This document shows positions 18,234-26,767 of a stretch of DNA of 64,000 nucleotides, piece after piece. The position numbers and the translations under genes were made by a program. The notes under the pieces are model-generated. The model was given only the letters and a program-made list of their open reading frames with translations, searched no databases and was not told where the DNA came from. Position 1 is the stretch's first letter, and every line of letters starts with the position of its first letter. The stretch is from Actinomycetales bacterium Actino_02 (lineage in GTDB: Bacteria > Actinomycetota > Actinomycetes > Propionibacteriales > Propionibacteriaceae): positions 1 through 64,000 of the forward strand of contig LUYM01000030.1 of assembly GCA_001603275.1 (NCBI GenBank), in the 5' to 3' direction.

Positions 18234-19061
18234 TCAGCGCAGGAACAGCGAGCGCAGCCGGCGAGTGGTGAAGGCGATGCCGAGCACCGACAGAGCCACA
18301 AAGTAGGTCAGATGGACCGCGGTGGACGCCTCGAAGTGGCCCACCGACAGCTGGCGCATCAGCTCCACGCCGTGCCACAACGGCAGCGCCATGATGAACC
18401 ACTGGACGGCCTCGGGGAACGCTGAGATCGGGAACAGCGTGGCCGAGAACAAGAACATCGGCAGCAGCACGATGTTGATCCAATCCATCTGCTGGAAAGT
18501 GGTGAAGTAGCTGGTCACCGCCATGCCCAGGGAGGCGAAGCCGAGCGCGATCAGCAGCGCCACCGGGATCATGGCCAGGGCCCACCAGCTGGTGGCCAGG
18601 CCTAACGCGGCGATCACCGCCGTGAAGCCGATCGCGTACAGCAAGCCGCGGAACAGGGCCATGAAGATTTCGCCGGCGGCCACGTCCAGCGGCCCGAGTG
18701 AGGTGGCCAACATCCCCTGGTAGAGCTTGGCGAAGCGCAGCTTGAAGAAGACGTTCCAGGTGGAGTCGTACAGTGCCCCGTTCATGGCGGACGTCGCCAG
18801 AAGCGCCGGCGCGATGAAGGCGGCGTAGGTGATCGGATGTCCGCCCGGCCCGGTCACGTCGCCGACCAGGGCGCCGACCCCGTAGCCCATGCTGAGCAGG
18901 TACAACACCGGTTCGAAGAAGCCCGACACGATGATCGCCCAGTTCTGGCTGCCGACCACCCGGAAGCCGCGCTCGACAACGGCGCGGACGTTGCCCGAGG
19001 AGTTCGCGGCGAACCAACCGCGGACGCCGCCGCCGACCGGACGCACAGTGGTGGCGCTCAC
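18234..19061 (-). CDS. ABC-2 type transporter permease (second of pair)
   Basis: The 275-residue protein has six membrane segments and the ABC-2 signature LPMFLFSATLFPISAFPEAVQWFIMALPLWHGVELMRQLSVG near the C-terminus. The start is the GTG at 19061, which overlaps the preceding permease stop as GTGA; the upstream extension to 19232 lies inside that gene. Together with the next two genes it forms a NodIJ/DrrAB-like exporter with two different permeases. Confidence 0.9.
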   Translation of the reverse strand: MSATTVRPVGGGVRGWFAANSSGNVRAVVERGFRVVGSQNWAIIVSGFFEPVLYLLSMGYGVGALVGDVTGPGGHPITYAAFIAPALLATSAMNGALYDSTWNVFFKLRFAKLYQGMLATSLGPLDVAAGEIFMALFRGLLYAIGFTAVIAALGLATSWWALAMIPVALLIALGFASLGMAVTSYFTTFQQMDWINIVLLPMFLFSATLFPISAFPEAVQWFIMALPLWHGVELMRQLSVGHFEASTAVHLTYFVALSVLGIAFTTRRLRSLFLR

Positions 19062-19912
19062 TTGGTCAACCTCCGTCGGAAGTTGCGGATGGTCAGCGCA
19101 CAACCGGTGGCGGCGGCCACGATCAGGAAGCCGAGGTGGAACGCGATCTCGGCCCCGGACAGCGGCAGCCCGAAGCTGAGCGCGCGAGCCAACTGCGTCC
19201 CGTGCCACATCGGAGAGATCCAGCCGATCCACTGTAGGTACACCGGCATCGTGGCCAGCGGGTAGAAGGTGCCGGCGAACAGGAACATCGGGTTCAGCAC
19301 GAAGCGCTGGATCATCGAGAACTGGAAGCCCTCGTTGGCCAGGGTCGCCGAGTAGGCCGCGATCGGGGCGCCCAGGGCCAGCCCGGACAGCGCGCCGATC
19401 GGAATCATCAGCGCCGACAGGCCACCACTGGTGGCCCCCAGGCTGATCAGCACCACCCAGAAGATGGCCGATTCACCTAGTGAGCGAATGGTCACGGCGA
19501 CCAGTTCGGCGATCGCCACCTGACCGGCACTGCCCGACGTCGCGGCTCGGGCGAAGTACAGCTCCTGCCACTTGAAGCCGCTCATCACCGGGAACATCAT
19601 CTCGTTGCTGAACGACATCACCGCCGTGGAGACCAGCAGCCCGGGCGCCACGAAGGTCAGATAGGGCACCCCGTCGATGCCGCCGCTGCGTCCGTCCACC
19701 AGGGCGCCCAAGCCGACGCCCATGGCCAGGACGTATAGCAGCGGCACCAGCACGGCCCAGCCGAAGACCGAACTCAGGTAGGCCTTCATGCTGAACAGCC
19801 GCCACTCGGCCTGGTACCACCAGCCCCAGCGACGCACCCTGGCCGCCTGACGGGCGGCGCGAGCCACCCGATCGGTGTCGGGCGGCGTGACGGACAGAGT
19901 CAACTCACTCAA
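19058..19912 (-). CDS. ABC-2 type transporter permease (first of pair)
   Basis: The 284-residue membrane protein is homologous to its neighbour, with LVPLLYVLAMGVGLGALVDG after the first helix and the ABC-2 region NPMFLFAGTFYPLATMPVYLQWIGWISPMWHGTQLARALSFG. The start appears to be TTG at 19912 (MSELTLSV), overlapping the ATPase by 8 nt; no in-frame ATG or GTG lies nearby. The pairing of two NodJ-like permeases suggests a heterodimeric channel for a lipid, polysaccharide or drug. Confidence 0.88.
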   Translation of the reverse strand: MSELTLSVTPPDTDRVARAARQAARVRRWGWWYQAEWRLFSMKAYLSSVFGWAVLVPLLYVLAMGVGLGALVDGRSGGIDGVPYLTFVAPGLLVSTAVMSFSNEMMFPVMSGFKWQELYFARAATSGSAGQVAIAELVAVTIRSLGESAIFWVVLISLGATSGGLSALMIPIGALSGLALGAPIAAYSATLANEGFQFSMIQRFVLNPMFLFAGTFYPLATMPVYLQWIGWISPMWHGTQLARALSFGLPLSGAEIAFHLGFLIVAAATGCALTIRNFRRRLTK

Positions 19913-20825
19913 CGAGACTCCGTCCGGTCAGCCGAAGGAACACGTCCTCCAGCGACGAACGTCGCACCAGCGAAGTGACCGGCTCCAGCCCGTCCCGGCG
20001 GACGGCGGCCAAGCTCTCTTCGCCGTCCTCGGCATACAGCAGGACGCGATCGGGCAGTGCCTCGATCCGGGTGGCGAAGCCGCGCAGTCGGTCGACCAGG
20101 GCGGCATTGCGCTCCGAGCCGAACCGCAGCTCGAGCACCTCACGGGTGGAGTACTGCCGGATCAGCGAGGCCGGGCTGCCCTCAGCGACGATCCGGCCGT
20201 GATCCATCACCACCAGCCGATCGCAGAGTTGTTCGGCCTCGTCCATGAAGTGCGTGGTCACGATGAGGGTGACCCCGGTCTCCTTCAGCCGGAACAGCCG
20301 ATCCCACAGGATGTGCCGGGCCTGCGGATCCAGGCCGGTGGTCGGCTCGTCCAGCAGCAGCACGCTGGGGTCGTTGATCAGCGAGCGGGCGATGGTGAGC
20401 CGTCGCTTCATGCCGCCGGACAGGTTGTCGACCTTCTCGGCCGCCTTGTCGGTGAGCTGGGCGAACTCAAGCAGTTCGTCGGCTTTCGGCCGCAGATAGG
20501 AGTAGGGCAGGCCGAAGTAGCGTCCGTACATCAGCAGGTTGTCCCGCGCTTTGAGCTCGGGATCGAGGTTGTCGGTCTGCGGGACGACGCCCAGGCTGGC
20601 CCGCACCTCGGGGCCGTGCGTCTCCGGGTCGAGGCCGTTGACCAGCAGCGTCCCGGACGTGCGCAGGCTGGTGCCGCCGATCATCCGCATGGCCGTGGAC
20701 TTGCCGGCACCGTTGGGTCCGAGCAGCCCGAACGACTCCCCTGGCGCGACCTCGAAGTCGATCCCGTCGACCGCGTTCAGCTCGCCGTAGGTTTTGGTGA
20801 GGGCGTGGGCTTCGATGACAGGCAC
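19905..20825 (-). CDS. ABC-2 type transporter ATP-binding protein (NodI/DrrA type)
   Basis: The 306-residue ATPase has Walker A LLGPNGAGKST, Q-loop GVVPQTDNLDPELKARDNL, signature NLSGGMKRRLTIARSLINDPSVLLLDEPTTGLDP and H-loop TTHFMDEAEQLCDR. A C-terminal DUF4162-like region follows (EVLELRFGSERNAALVDRLRG...). The Q-loop wording (TDNLDPELKARDNLLMYGRYFG) is that of NodI-like exporters. The GTG at 20825 is the likely start; a longer one at 20861 adds unconserved residues. It is first in a three-gene operon with 8-nt and 4-nt overlaps. Confidence 0.93.
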   Translation of the reverse strand: MPVIEAHALTKTYGELNAVDGIDFEVAPGESFGLLGPNGAGKSTAMRMIGGTSLRTSGTLLVNGLDPETHGPEVRASLGVVPQTDNLDPELKARDNLLMYGRYFGLPYSYLRPKADELLEFAQLTDKAAEKVDNLSGGMKRRLTIARSLINDPSVLLLDEPTTGLDPQARHILWDRLFRLKETGVTLIVTTHFMDEAEQLCDRLVVMDHGRIVAEGSPASLIRQYSTREVLELRFGSERNAALVDRLRGFATRIEALPDRVLLYAEDGEESLAAVRRDGLEPVTSLVRRSSLEDVFLRLTGRSLVE

Positions 20826-20934
20826 CGGATCACCGTACCTATCGGCTCTGACAGTCTCCACCCGGTGCGGAGAATTCCCTGGTCGGGACTCAGTTTTGCG
20901 CCGTGGCCTCGCTCGATTCGGCGGACGCCGTGGC

Positions 20935-22146
20935 TCAGTCGAGGTGGACGGTCAGTGCCGCCGCGGCCTCGCGGGCCCGCTGCCGAGCCTGCTCGACGTC
21001 GGCGCCCCGAGCCAAGGTGACCGCCACCCGGCGACGTCCGGCCACCGCCGGCTTGCCGAACAAGCGAAGCTGAGTGGTCGGGCCGGCCAGGGCCGCGTCC
21101 ACTCCGGTGAACCGCGGGACGCCATTGCCCTGGGCCAGCACCGCGCAGGACGCCGCAGCTGGGGCGTCCGGGCCGCCCAAACGGATGCCGCCGCCGGCCG
21201 GCAGGCCGAGCACGGCCCGGGCGTGCAGCGCGAACTCCGAGAGATCCTGGGAGACCAGGGTGACCAGTCCGGTGTCATGCGGACGCGGGCTGACTTCGGA
21301 GAACAGGACGTCCTCGCCGACGATGAACAGCTCCACCCCGAACAGGCCCCAACCGCCGAGAGCATCGGTGACCTTCGCGGCCACGTCCTTGGCCTTGGCC
21401 AGCGCGGCGGGCGGCAGCGCAGCCGGCTGCCAGGATTCGCGGTAGTCGCCGTCGACCTGGATGTGCCCGACCGGGTCGCAGAAGTCGGTGCCGCCGACGT
21501 GGCGGACGGTGAGCAGCGTGATCTCCGAATCGAAGCGGACGAAGCCCTCGACGATGCATCGGGCGGCCTTGCCCGTCCGCGAGCCCGACTGGGCGTAGGC
21601 CCAGGCGGTGGCCAGGTCTTCGGGCGTCCGCAGCACCGACTGGCCCTTGCCCGAGGACGACATCACCGGCTTGAGGACGCACGGCAGGCCGAGCTCGGCG
21701 ACCGCCCGCTCCAGCTCGTCCAAAGTGTCGACAAAGCGATATGGCGAGGTCGGAATGCCGAGTTCCTCGGCGGCCAATCGGCGAATTCCTTCGCGATCCA
21801 TGGTCAGCTGAGTGGCCCGCGCGGTCGGCACCACCCGGACGCCGCTGGCCTCCACCTCGGCCAGCACGGCGGTGGCGATCGCCTCGATCTCGGGGATGAC
21901 AACGTCCGGAGCCTCGTCGGCCAGGACGGCGCGCAGCGCGGCGGCGTCCAGCATGTCGATGACATGGCTGCGGTGGGCCACCTGCATGGCCGGCGCATTC
22001 GGGTAGCGATCGACCGCGATCACCTCCGCGCCGAGGCGCTGCAGCTCGATGGCCACCTCCTTGCCCAGCTCGCCGGCGCCGAGCAGCAGCACCTTGGTGG
22101 CCGAATCCGACAGGGGGGTGCCAAGCACACCGGGAGTGAAGACCAT
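20935..22146 (-). CDS. purT: Formate-dependent phosphoribosylglycinamide formyltransferase PurT
   Basis: The 403-residue ATP-grasp enzyme makes formyl-GAR from GAR, formate and ATP in purine synthesis, without folate. It has the N-terminal [31 protein letters not shown], the ATP-grasp segment [18 protein letters not shown], the substrate region [14 protein letters not shown], and the magnesium-binding [30 protein letters not shown]. The ATG at 22146 ([23 protein letters not shown]) gives the normal length. It is divergent from yigZ. Confidence 0.96.
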   Translation of the reverse strand: MVFTPGVLGTPLSDSATKVLLLGAGELGKEVAIELQRLGAEVIAVDRYPNAPAMQVAHRSHVIDMLDAAALRAVLADEAPDVVIPEIEAIATAVLAEVEASGVRVVPTARATQLTMDREGIRRLAAEELGIPTSPYRFVDTLDELERAVAELGLPCVLKPVMSSSGKGQSVLRTPEDLATAWAYAQSGSRTGKAARCIVEGFVRFDSEITLLTVRHVGGTDFCDPVGHIQVDGDYRESWQPAALPPAALAKAKDVAAKVTDALGGWGLFGVELFIVGEDVLFSEVSPRPHDTGLVTLVSQDLSEFALHARAVLGLPAGGGIRLGGPDAPAAASCAVLAQGNGVPRFTGVDAALAGPTTQLRLFGKPAVAGRRRVAVTLARGADVEQARQRAREAAAALTVHLD

Positions 22147-22242
22147 GCGCCTATCCTGCCGTGCCCGGGCCGGGCGGACGACCTCGCCCACGCGTCGCCG
22201 GCGGACGCGTCCGTGCGGTAGCGACCCGGTTAGGCTGCCGAG

Positions 22243-22890
22243 GTGAGTGTCGAGCTGCCGTCCACGATCGCGGCCCGGGTCGAGCACGAACTGGTGATCA
22301 AGAAGTCCCGGTTCATTGCGACCCTGGTGCCGGTGCTGAGCGTGGACGAGGCCGACGCCGAGATCGCCGCGCTGCGCCGCCGGTACTGGGACGCCCGGCA
22401 CAACTGCGTGGCACTGGTGGTCGGCCGGCATGCCGATCAGCAGCGCTCCTCCGACGACGGCGAGCCGTCCGGGACGGCCGGAGTGCCGATGATCGAGGTA
22501 CTCCGGCATCGCGGCATCACCGACGTTGTTGCCGTAGTCACTCGCTATTTCGGCGGGGTGCTGCTGGGCGCCGGTGGGCTGGTGCGGGCCTATTCGTCCG
22601 CGGTGTCCGAGGCGCTGGACGCCGCACAGCTGGTGCGCCGCGCCGTGCTCACCGAGGTTGGCGTGGACGTCCCCGCCGCCGAGGCTGGACGCGTGGACAA
22701 CTGGCTTCGGGACTGGGCGTCCGGCCATGGCGGGGTGCTGGAGCCCCCCACCTGGAGCGAGTTCGCCCGGTTCACCGTGCTGGTGCCGCCAGCCGAACTC
22801 GCCGGATTCGCCGACGATCTGGCCGCCTTCTCGGCCGGCTCACTGAGCCTCAACCCCGGTCCCGACCGCGTCGTCGACCTCCCCCACTGA
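22243..22890 (+). CDS. yigZ: YigZ/IMPACT family protein (UPF0029)
   Basis: The 215-residue protein begins at GTG. The UPF0029/Impact domain is clear in [40 protein letters not shown] and [61 protein letters not shown]1949-like C-terminal domain follows. Bacterial members are thought to act in translation or stress control, and the biochemical role is unsettled. The stop is followed at once by a type B repeat. Confidence 0.92.
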   Translation: MSVELPSTIAARVEHELVIKKSRFIATLVPVLSVDEADAEIAALRRRYWDARHNCVALVVGRHADQQRSSDDGEPSGTAGVPMIEVLRHRGITDVVAVVTRYFGGVLLGAGGLVRAYSSAVSEALDAAQLVRRAVLTEVGVDVPAAEAGRVDNWLRDWASGHGGVLEPPTWSEFARFTVLVPPAELAGFADDLAAFSAGSLSLNPGPDRVVDLPH

Positions 22891-22895
22891 CCGGT

Positions 22896-23044
22896 GGGGA
22901 CGGTTCCAATACCGTCCACTCGTCGGCATCCACCCACGCCGACTGGCGACTCGGACGGCCGGTTCGCTCGCGGCAACCCCGACCCCTGAGACCGTCGAAG
23001 GGACCCGGACGTAGACAAGGGTGGACGGTAATGGAACCGTCCCC
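22896..23044. repeat. Two inverted type B repeats with a type D element between them
   Basis: A type B repeat (CAATACC variant) lies at 22896-22917 in GGGGACGG-first orientation, and another at 23023-23044 in the opposite orientation. Between them, at 22981-23006, is a type D element (CCCTGAGACCGTCGAAGGGACC). The region lies between convergent yigZ and DUF4921 genes. Confidence 0.85.
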
Positions 23045-23053
23045 GTTGTTGGG

Positions 23054-24403
23054 TCAGGAGCGGTTGGCCCGGTAGCGCAGCGGGTTGGGCTTGCAGGGGG
23101 CCTCGGTGGCGATCTGCAGGGACGAGGCGATCAGGCCGGCGTCGCGCAGCTGCCAGAGCTTGGGCACCAGGCGATCCCGCAGCCCATAAGGGTCGATGGT
23201 GTTCAAGTAGATCTTGGTGGCGCCTTCGAAGCCGGCCAGCGTGGACGTCCGCCACTTCAGCATCACCCGCCACGGCATCGGCAGGTCGGTGTCGATCGGA
23301 CGATAGTGCCACTCCTCATTGCACGGCACCGCCACCCCGGTCGCCGCATGCATGGCGTGCACCATGTCCGAGACCGCACGCAGCTCGTCCTCGGTGTGGT
23401 TCCACGGATCGCAGGCCTCGGACTTGGAGTAGATCTCGACCGTCGGGTAGCGATGCCCGAAGCCGGCGAAGGCAACCGCGAACTCGTTCTCGGCAAGGAT
23501 CAGGTTCTTGTACGCGGCGTAGTTGGGGCCGAACTCGTTGTAGATGTTCGGGTTCGCGCGCAGCCGCTGCATGGCCAGCTCATGCTGAACACCACGCTCA
23601 TCAATGGCAACCAGCTGCTTGTGCAGATGATCGAACGAAGCCCCAGCCGGACGCAGCCAGTTCTGGAACACCGCAACGTAGCGGGCGTACCGGTTCGACT
23701 CGAACAGCCCGGCCGCCGACTCGACGGTGAACTTCTGGAACTGGTGGTGCTCTTCAGGCGTCAGCGTGCCGGACGAACACAGCTGGGTGTTGTCGGTGGC
23801 GCCGTCCACGAAGTGACGCCGCGCCACGATCACGTCATGTCCGCCGCCGAAGAAGCCGGACGCGTACTCCAGCCGCTCAGCCTCGCTCAGCGCCTCGATC
23901 TCGGCCGGGGTGCGACCGCTGGCCGCCAACTTGGCCGCGACCACCGACAGCACGTGCGCCTTTCCGGCCGGCGAGGCCAGATAGGAGTCCCGGCGCTCGC
24001 GCACCCGCTCGGGCAGTTCGTAACCGTAGTTCAGGTGCCAGTAGTCGTAGCTGAGAATCTCGAACAGGTTCGGGATCCGGCGAAACTCCGCGGCGGTCGT
24101 GTCCAGTTCCTCTGCGGGCGTGCGATACCGGGTCTCCCAGCCACCGTCTGGACGCCGCACGACCCGCGACTTCTCCGGCGGGGTCTCCAGCTTGCGTCCA
24201 TCACAGAAGGCGCAGTGGCGGCCGTGTTGAGCCGGATCCAACGGCACCGGATCGGGCAGGCTCACTCCCAGTGGACGGTTCCCGCGGCCGGCCACCGTCC
24301 ACACCTCGGTGCCGCTGAACGGGTTGAGCTGCTTGGTCGTGCCGTCCTTGAGTTGGGTCAAGAACTCCGGGTCACGGAGATACGGCTGCACCACGGCGGG
24401 CAC
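23054..24403 (-). CDS. DUF4921 family protein, GalT-like (HIT superfamily)
   Basis: The 449-residue protein resembles galactose-1-phosphate uridylyltransferases. A zinc site is suggested by HGRHCAFCDGRK (CxxC), and the nucleotidyl-transfer histidine region by GASFDHLHKQLVAID (HxHxQ). The second half contains CNEEWHYRPIDTDLPMPWRVMLKWRTSTLAGFEGATKIYLNTIDP, typical of the DUF4921 group in actinobacteria. Substrate is not established; it may transfer a nucleotide to a sugar phosphate. The start is GTG at 24403. The gene lies directly downstream of the four-copy 24-bp array, which therefore sits where its promoter should be. Confidence 0.85.
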   Translation of the reverse strand: MPAVVQPYLRDPEFLTQLKDGTTKQLNPFSGTEVWTVAGRGNRPLGVSLPDPVPLDPAQHGRHCAFCDGRKLETPPEKSRVVRRPDGGWETRYRTPAEELDTTAAEFRRIPNLFEILSYDYWHLNYGYELPERVRERRDSYLASPAGKAHVLSVVAAKLAASGRTPAEIEALSEAERLEYASGFFGGGHDVIVARRHFVDGATDNTQLCSSGTLTPEEHHQFQKFTVESAAGLFESNRYARYVAVFQNWLRPAGASFDHLHKQLVAIDERGVQHELAMQRLRANPNIYNEFGPNYAAYKNLILAENEFAVAFAGFGHRYPTVEIYSKSEACDPWNHTEDELRAVSDMVHAMHAATGVAVPCNEEWHYRPIDTDLPMPWRVMLKWRTSTLAGFEGATKIYLNTIDPYGLRDRLVPKLWQLRDAGLIASSLQIATEAPCKPNPLRYRANRS

Positions 24404-24740
24404 CCTTCCAGCGAGCGATGTGTTACCGCGATCAGGGTAGTCTCACCAGCCAGTCTCGCCCAGCCGCAATCACCCGAACCGCGCGGACGGGCCCTCCTCG
24501 CCGCCCAGTCGCATAGTCCCGACCGGACGCGCGCCGAGGCCGTCCATCGACATGCGGGTTATCGGCAGAGGCCCGTCGGCTGTGGCGGAGCTATCCATCA
24601 CAAACGGGGTTACCAACGATCGTGAGGCCGCCATAACCCAACTTGCGATGGATAGCGTCTCCGACGTTGAGCCCACCGCGCTGATAACCCTCGCTTCGAT
24701 GGATAGCCGTGGCGATCCGTTGCCGGATGCCAACGCCCGG
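24404..24740. other. Gene-free region (337 bp) carrying the four-copy 24-bp array
   Basis: No convincing gene is visible between the HupE-type gene and the DUF4921 gene. The main content is the array at 24539-24707. Open frames of 87 residues (minus, 24470-24733) and 92 residues (plus, 24552-24830) cross it, but their 17-residue periodicity simply reflects the 51-bp spacing. No type A, B or C repeat is present, unlike most gaps of this size here. Confidence 0.6.
24539..24707. repeat. Symmetric array of four 24-bp elements RTAACCC-N6-YGATGGATAGC
   Basis: Four copies of a bipartite 24-bp element are present. Copies on the minus strand lie at 24539-24562 (degenerate: ATAACCC, N6, CGATGGA then CGGC) and 24590-24613. 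Copies on the plus strand lie at 24633-24656 and 24684-24707. Within each pair the starts are exactly 51 bp apart, so the whole block is a large inverted repeat of two 75-bp halves whose N6 and 27-bp spacers are not conserved. Conserved ends with variable spacers and fixed spacing suggest a protein-binding array (operator or iteron-like). I do not recognise it. Confidence 0.85.
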
Positions 24741-26030
24741 TCAGGCGGCCAGCCCGTTCGAAGGACCCAAGGGCGCCGGACGCGAGCGCGACGCCAGCCA
24801 TCCGGCGACCGAGGCGGTGACGAAGAGTAGGTAGCTGGCCAGCGGATAGGCGCTGATCAGGTCGAACACCGGCTGCAGGATCGTGGACGAATCGGTGAGC
24901 ACCGCCACCGCCCAGCAGACCGAGGCCACAGCCGAGAACGACGCCAGTCCGACCCGGAACCAACGGTAGCCGCCGCGAGTGGCCAGCAGGAGCAGCACCG
25001 GCAGCACCAACGCGACGACGGCCAGCTGCGCCAACTCGACTCCCACGTTGAAGCCCAGCACGGCGATCACCGTGGCCCGGGTGTCCAGTCCAAGGTCGAG
25101 AATCGCGGTGGCGAAGGCCGTCCCGTGGACCAGGCCGAACAAGCCCCCCACAACGATCTCGCCGCGAGCGGCCAGTGGACGCAGCGCGTGGATCCCCGCT
25201 ACCAGGATTGAGCCGGCCACCGCCACCTCTACCGGCTGGCTCGGGAAGTGCACCAGCCCGAACGAGACCAAGGCCAGCGAGGTCGTGTGGCCAGTGGTGA
25301 AAGCCGTGACGATGCCCAGCGTCCGGCCGAGCGCCGAGCGCACCGGACGCCGTCCGGACCACCGGCCACCGACGGCCACCAGTGGCGCGGCCAAGAGCAG
25401 AGTGATCAAGAACAGCAGATGATCGGTGCCGTCGGCGATGTGTTTGGCGCCCAGGCCGACCATGGCCGCGAAACCCGTCCAGGCTGACGCCGCGCTGCGC
25501 TGGATCGTCAGGGTGGGGCTGGACGCGTCCAGGCTGCCCAGCGGAGCCGGGCCACCCTCACCGACCTGGCCGGCCTCCAGATCCGAGACCAGGAAGACGA
25601 AAGCCTTGTGGCCGGCCACCTGGGCGAGGACCAGTGAGTAGTCCAGCCGCAGGTCTCCATCCAGACGTCCCAGCGGCGGATTCGCGCTCAGCCGGACGTC
25701 GAGGGCCCGCGTGCCGTTCACCTCCTGCGGCTCCAGCGCGGTGACCGCGAGCGCATAGGGCAACGCCGCATCGCTGATCCGCACCCCGGACAGCACCCAC
25801 TGCGTCAGCGGAACTCGGGCAGCCTCGATCGAGGCTTGGGTTCCGTCCAGGTGCAGCCCGGCGGCCTGATTCAGCTTGTCCAGCGGGATCGCCAGCTCGA
25901 CGTCCACTCGATCGGCGCGCACCGTCAGATAAACCGCGCTGGCCCCGATCGGGTGAGCCCAGGCCGCAGCGGCCGGCGCCAAGATGAAGATCACCACAGC
26001 CGCCGCCAGGACCCCGATCACCCGCTTCAT
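24741..26030 (-). CDS. HupE/UreJ-type membrane permease
   Basis: The 429-residue protein has a signal peptide (MKRVIGVLAAAVVIFILAPAAAAWAHP), an extracytoplasmic N-terminal domain of about 160 residues, and then about seven membrane segments. The HupE/UreJ motifs GLGAKHIADGTDHLLFLITLLL and VGGLFGLVHGTAFATAI carry His and Asp residues thought to bind Ni2+ or a similar metal in this family. The HP after the signal cleavage site would expose a histidine near the new N-terminus. Its ATG overlaps the preceding stop (ATGA), linking it to the secreted protein genes upstream. Metal specificity is not shown. Confidence 0.85.
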   Translation of the reverse strand: MKRVIGVLAAAVVIFILAPAAAAWAHPIGASAVYLTVRADRVDVELAIPLDKLNQAAGLHLDGTQASIEAARVPLTQWVLSGVRISDAALPYALAVTALEPQEVNGTRALDVRLSANPPLGRLDGDLRLDYSLVLAQVAGHKAFVFLVSDLEAGQVGEGGPAPLGSLDASSPTLTIQRSAASAWTGFAAMVGLGAKHIADGTDHLLFLITLLLAAPLVAVGGRWSGRRPVRSALGRTLGIVTAFTTGHTTSLALVSFGLVHFPSQPVEVAVAGSILVAGIHALRPLAARGEIVVGGLFGLVHGTAFATAILDLGLDTRATVIAVLGFNVGVELAQLAVVALVLPVLLLLATRGGYRWFRVGLASFSAVASVCWAVAVLTDSSTILQPVFDLISAYPLASYLLFVTASVAGWLASRSRPAPLGPSNGLAA

Positions 26031-26767
26031 GACACCAGCTGCCTGCGGCTACGGGCGACCACCCACCAGCTCACGCCGCCCAGTCCAGCGATACCGATCC
26101 CCGCACCGGCGATCAGCGTCCAGCTCGGGAGTGCGGCCACCACCGACGGCGCAGCCGGGCGCGGCGCGGCGTCGGGGTCGAAGGCCCAATCATGGCTTGT
26201 CAGATGGCCGTTGTAGATTTCCTGAGTGCCGTCCGGGCCGGTGGCCACCGTGGCATAGGACGCCTCCAGATCGGTGAGTAGCCCCAACTCGATGCTGGCC
26301 TGACGCACCGCGGACGGGCAGCTGAACACCAGACTGGCCCCGTCGGTGGCCAGAGCGCCGATCTCCGGGCGGCCCGGACGACACTGCTCACCCCCGCTGC
26401 GGACACTGATTCGCTTTGTCAGGTAGCTGGCCAGCGCCGGAGCGTCCTGGAGGAGCCGGGCATCGTCGGCCTGCGGCGTGATCGCCCCGTCCAGCATGAT
26501 CCGGTCGGCCGGCAGCAGTCCGAGGTCGTAGGCCAGCCAGCTCAGGTCGTCCGGCGCACCGGCCTTCCAGGTCACCCGGACCTGGTCGGGGGCGGCCAGG
26601 CTGAGGCTCACCTGCTGGGGCGGGCCCATCGGGTGCGCCTCGGCCATGCCGACCGGTCCGACGAGGGCGAGGACGAGGACCAACGCCGAGCCGAGCACAC
26701 TGCGCCGAAACGCCGGTTGGCGGAGGTGGCCACCCACCCCCGCCAACCGGCTGACTCGATCGCTCAC
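26027..26767 (-). CDS. Exported, C-terminally anchored protein of unknown function (HupE partner)
   Basis: The 246-residue protein begins at GTG 26767, overlapping the giant gene's stop as GTGA. It has a hydrophobic leader (LGSALVLVLALVGPVGMAEAHPMGPP), an extracytoplasmic domain with two cysteines (GGEQCRPG and VFSCPSA) and a C-terminal membrane helix (WTLIAGAGIGIAGLGGVSWWVVA) followed by basic residues. Like the next gene, it exposes AHPMG/AHPIG after the likely cleavage site. The 4-nt overlaps on both sides imply it works with the HupE-type permease, perhaps as an extracellular metal-binding partner. Confidence 0.75.
   Translation of the reverse strand: MSDRVSRLAGVGGHLRQPAFRRSVLGSALVLVLALVGPVGMAEAHPMGPPQQVSLSLAAPDQVRVTWKAGAPDDLSWLAYDLGLLPADRIMLDGAITPQADDARLLQDAPALASYLTKRISVRSGGEQCRPGRPEIGALATDGASLVFSCPSAVRQASIELGLLTDLEASYATVATGPDGTQEIYNGHLTSHDWAFDPDAAPRPAAPSVVAALPSWTLIAGAGIGIAGLGGVSWWVVARSRRQLVS

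Noticed and set aside
24470-24733. An 87-residue minus-strand open frame, and a 92-residue plus-strand frame at 24552-24830, over the four-copy array
   Set aside because: Their apparent 17-residue repeats follow from the 51-bp element spacing, both strands look equally 'coding', and there is no ribosome binding site or family match.
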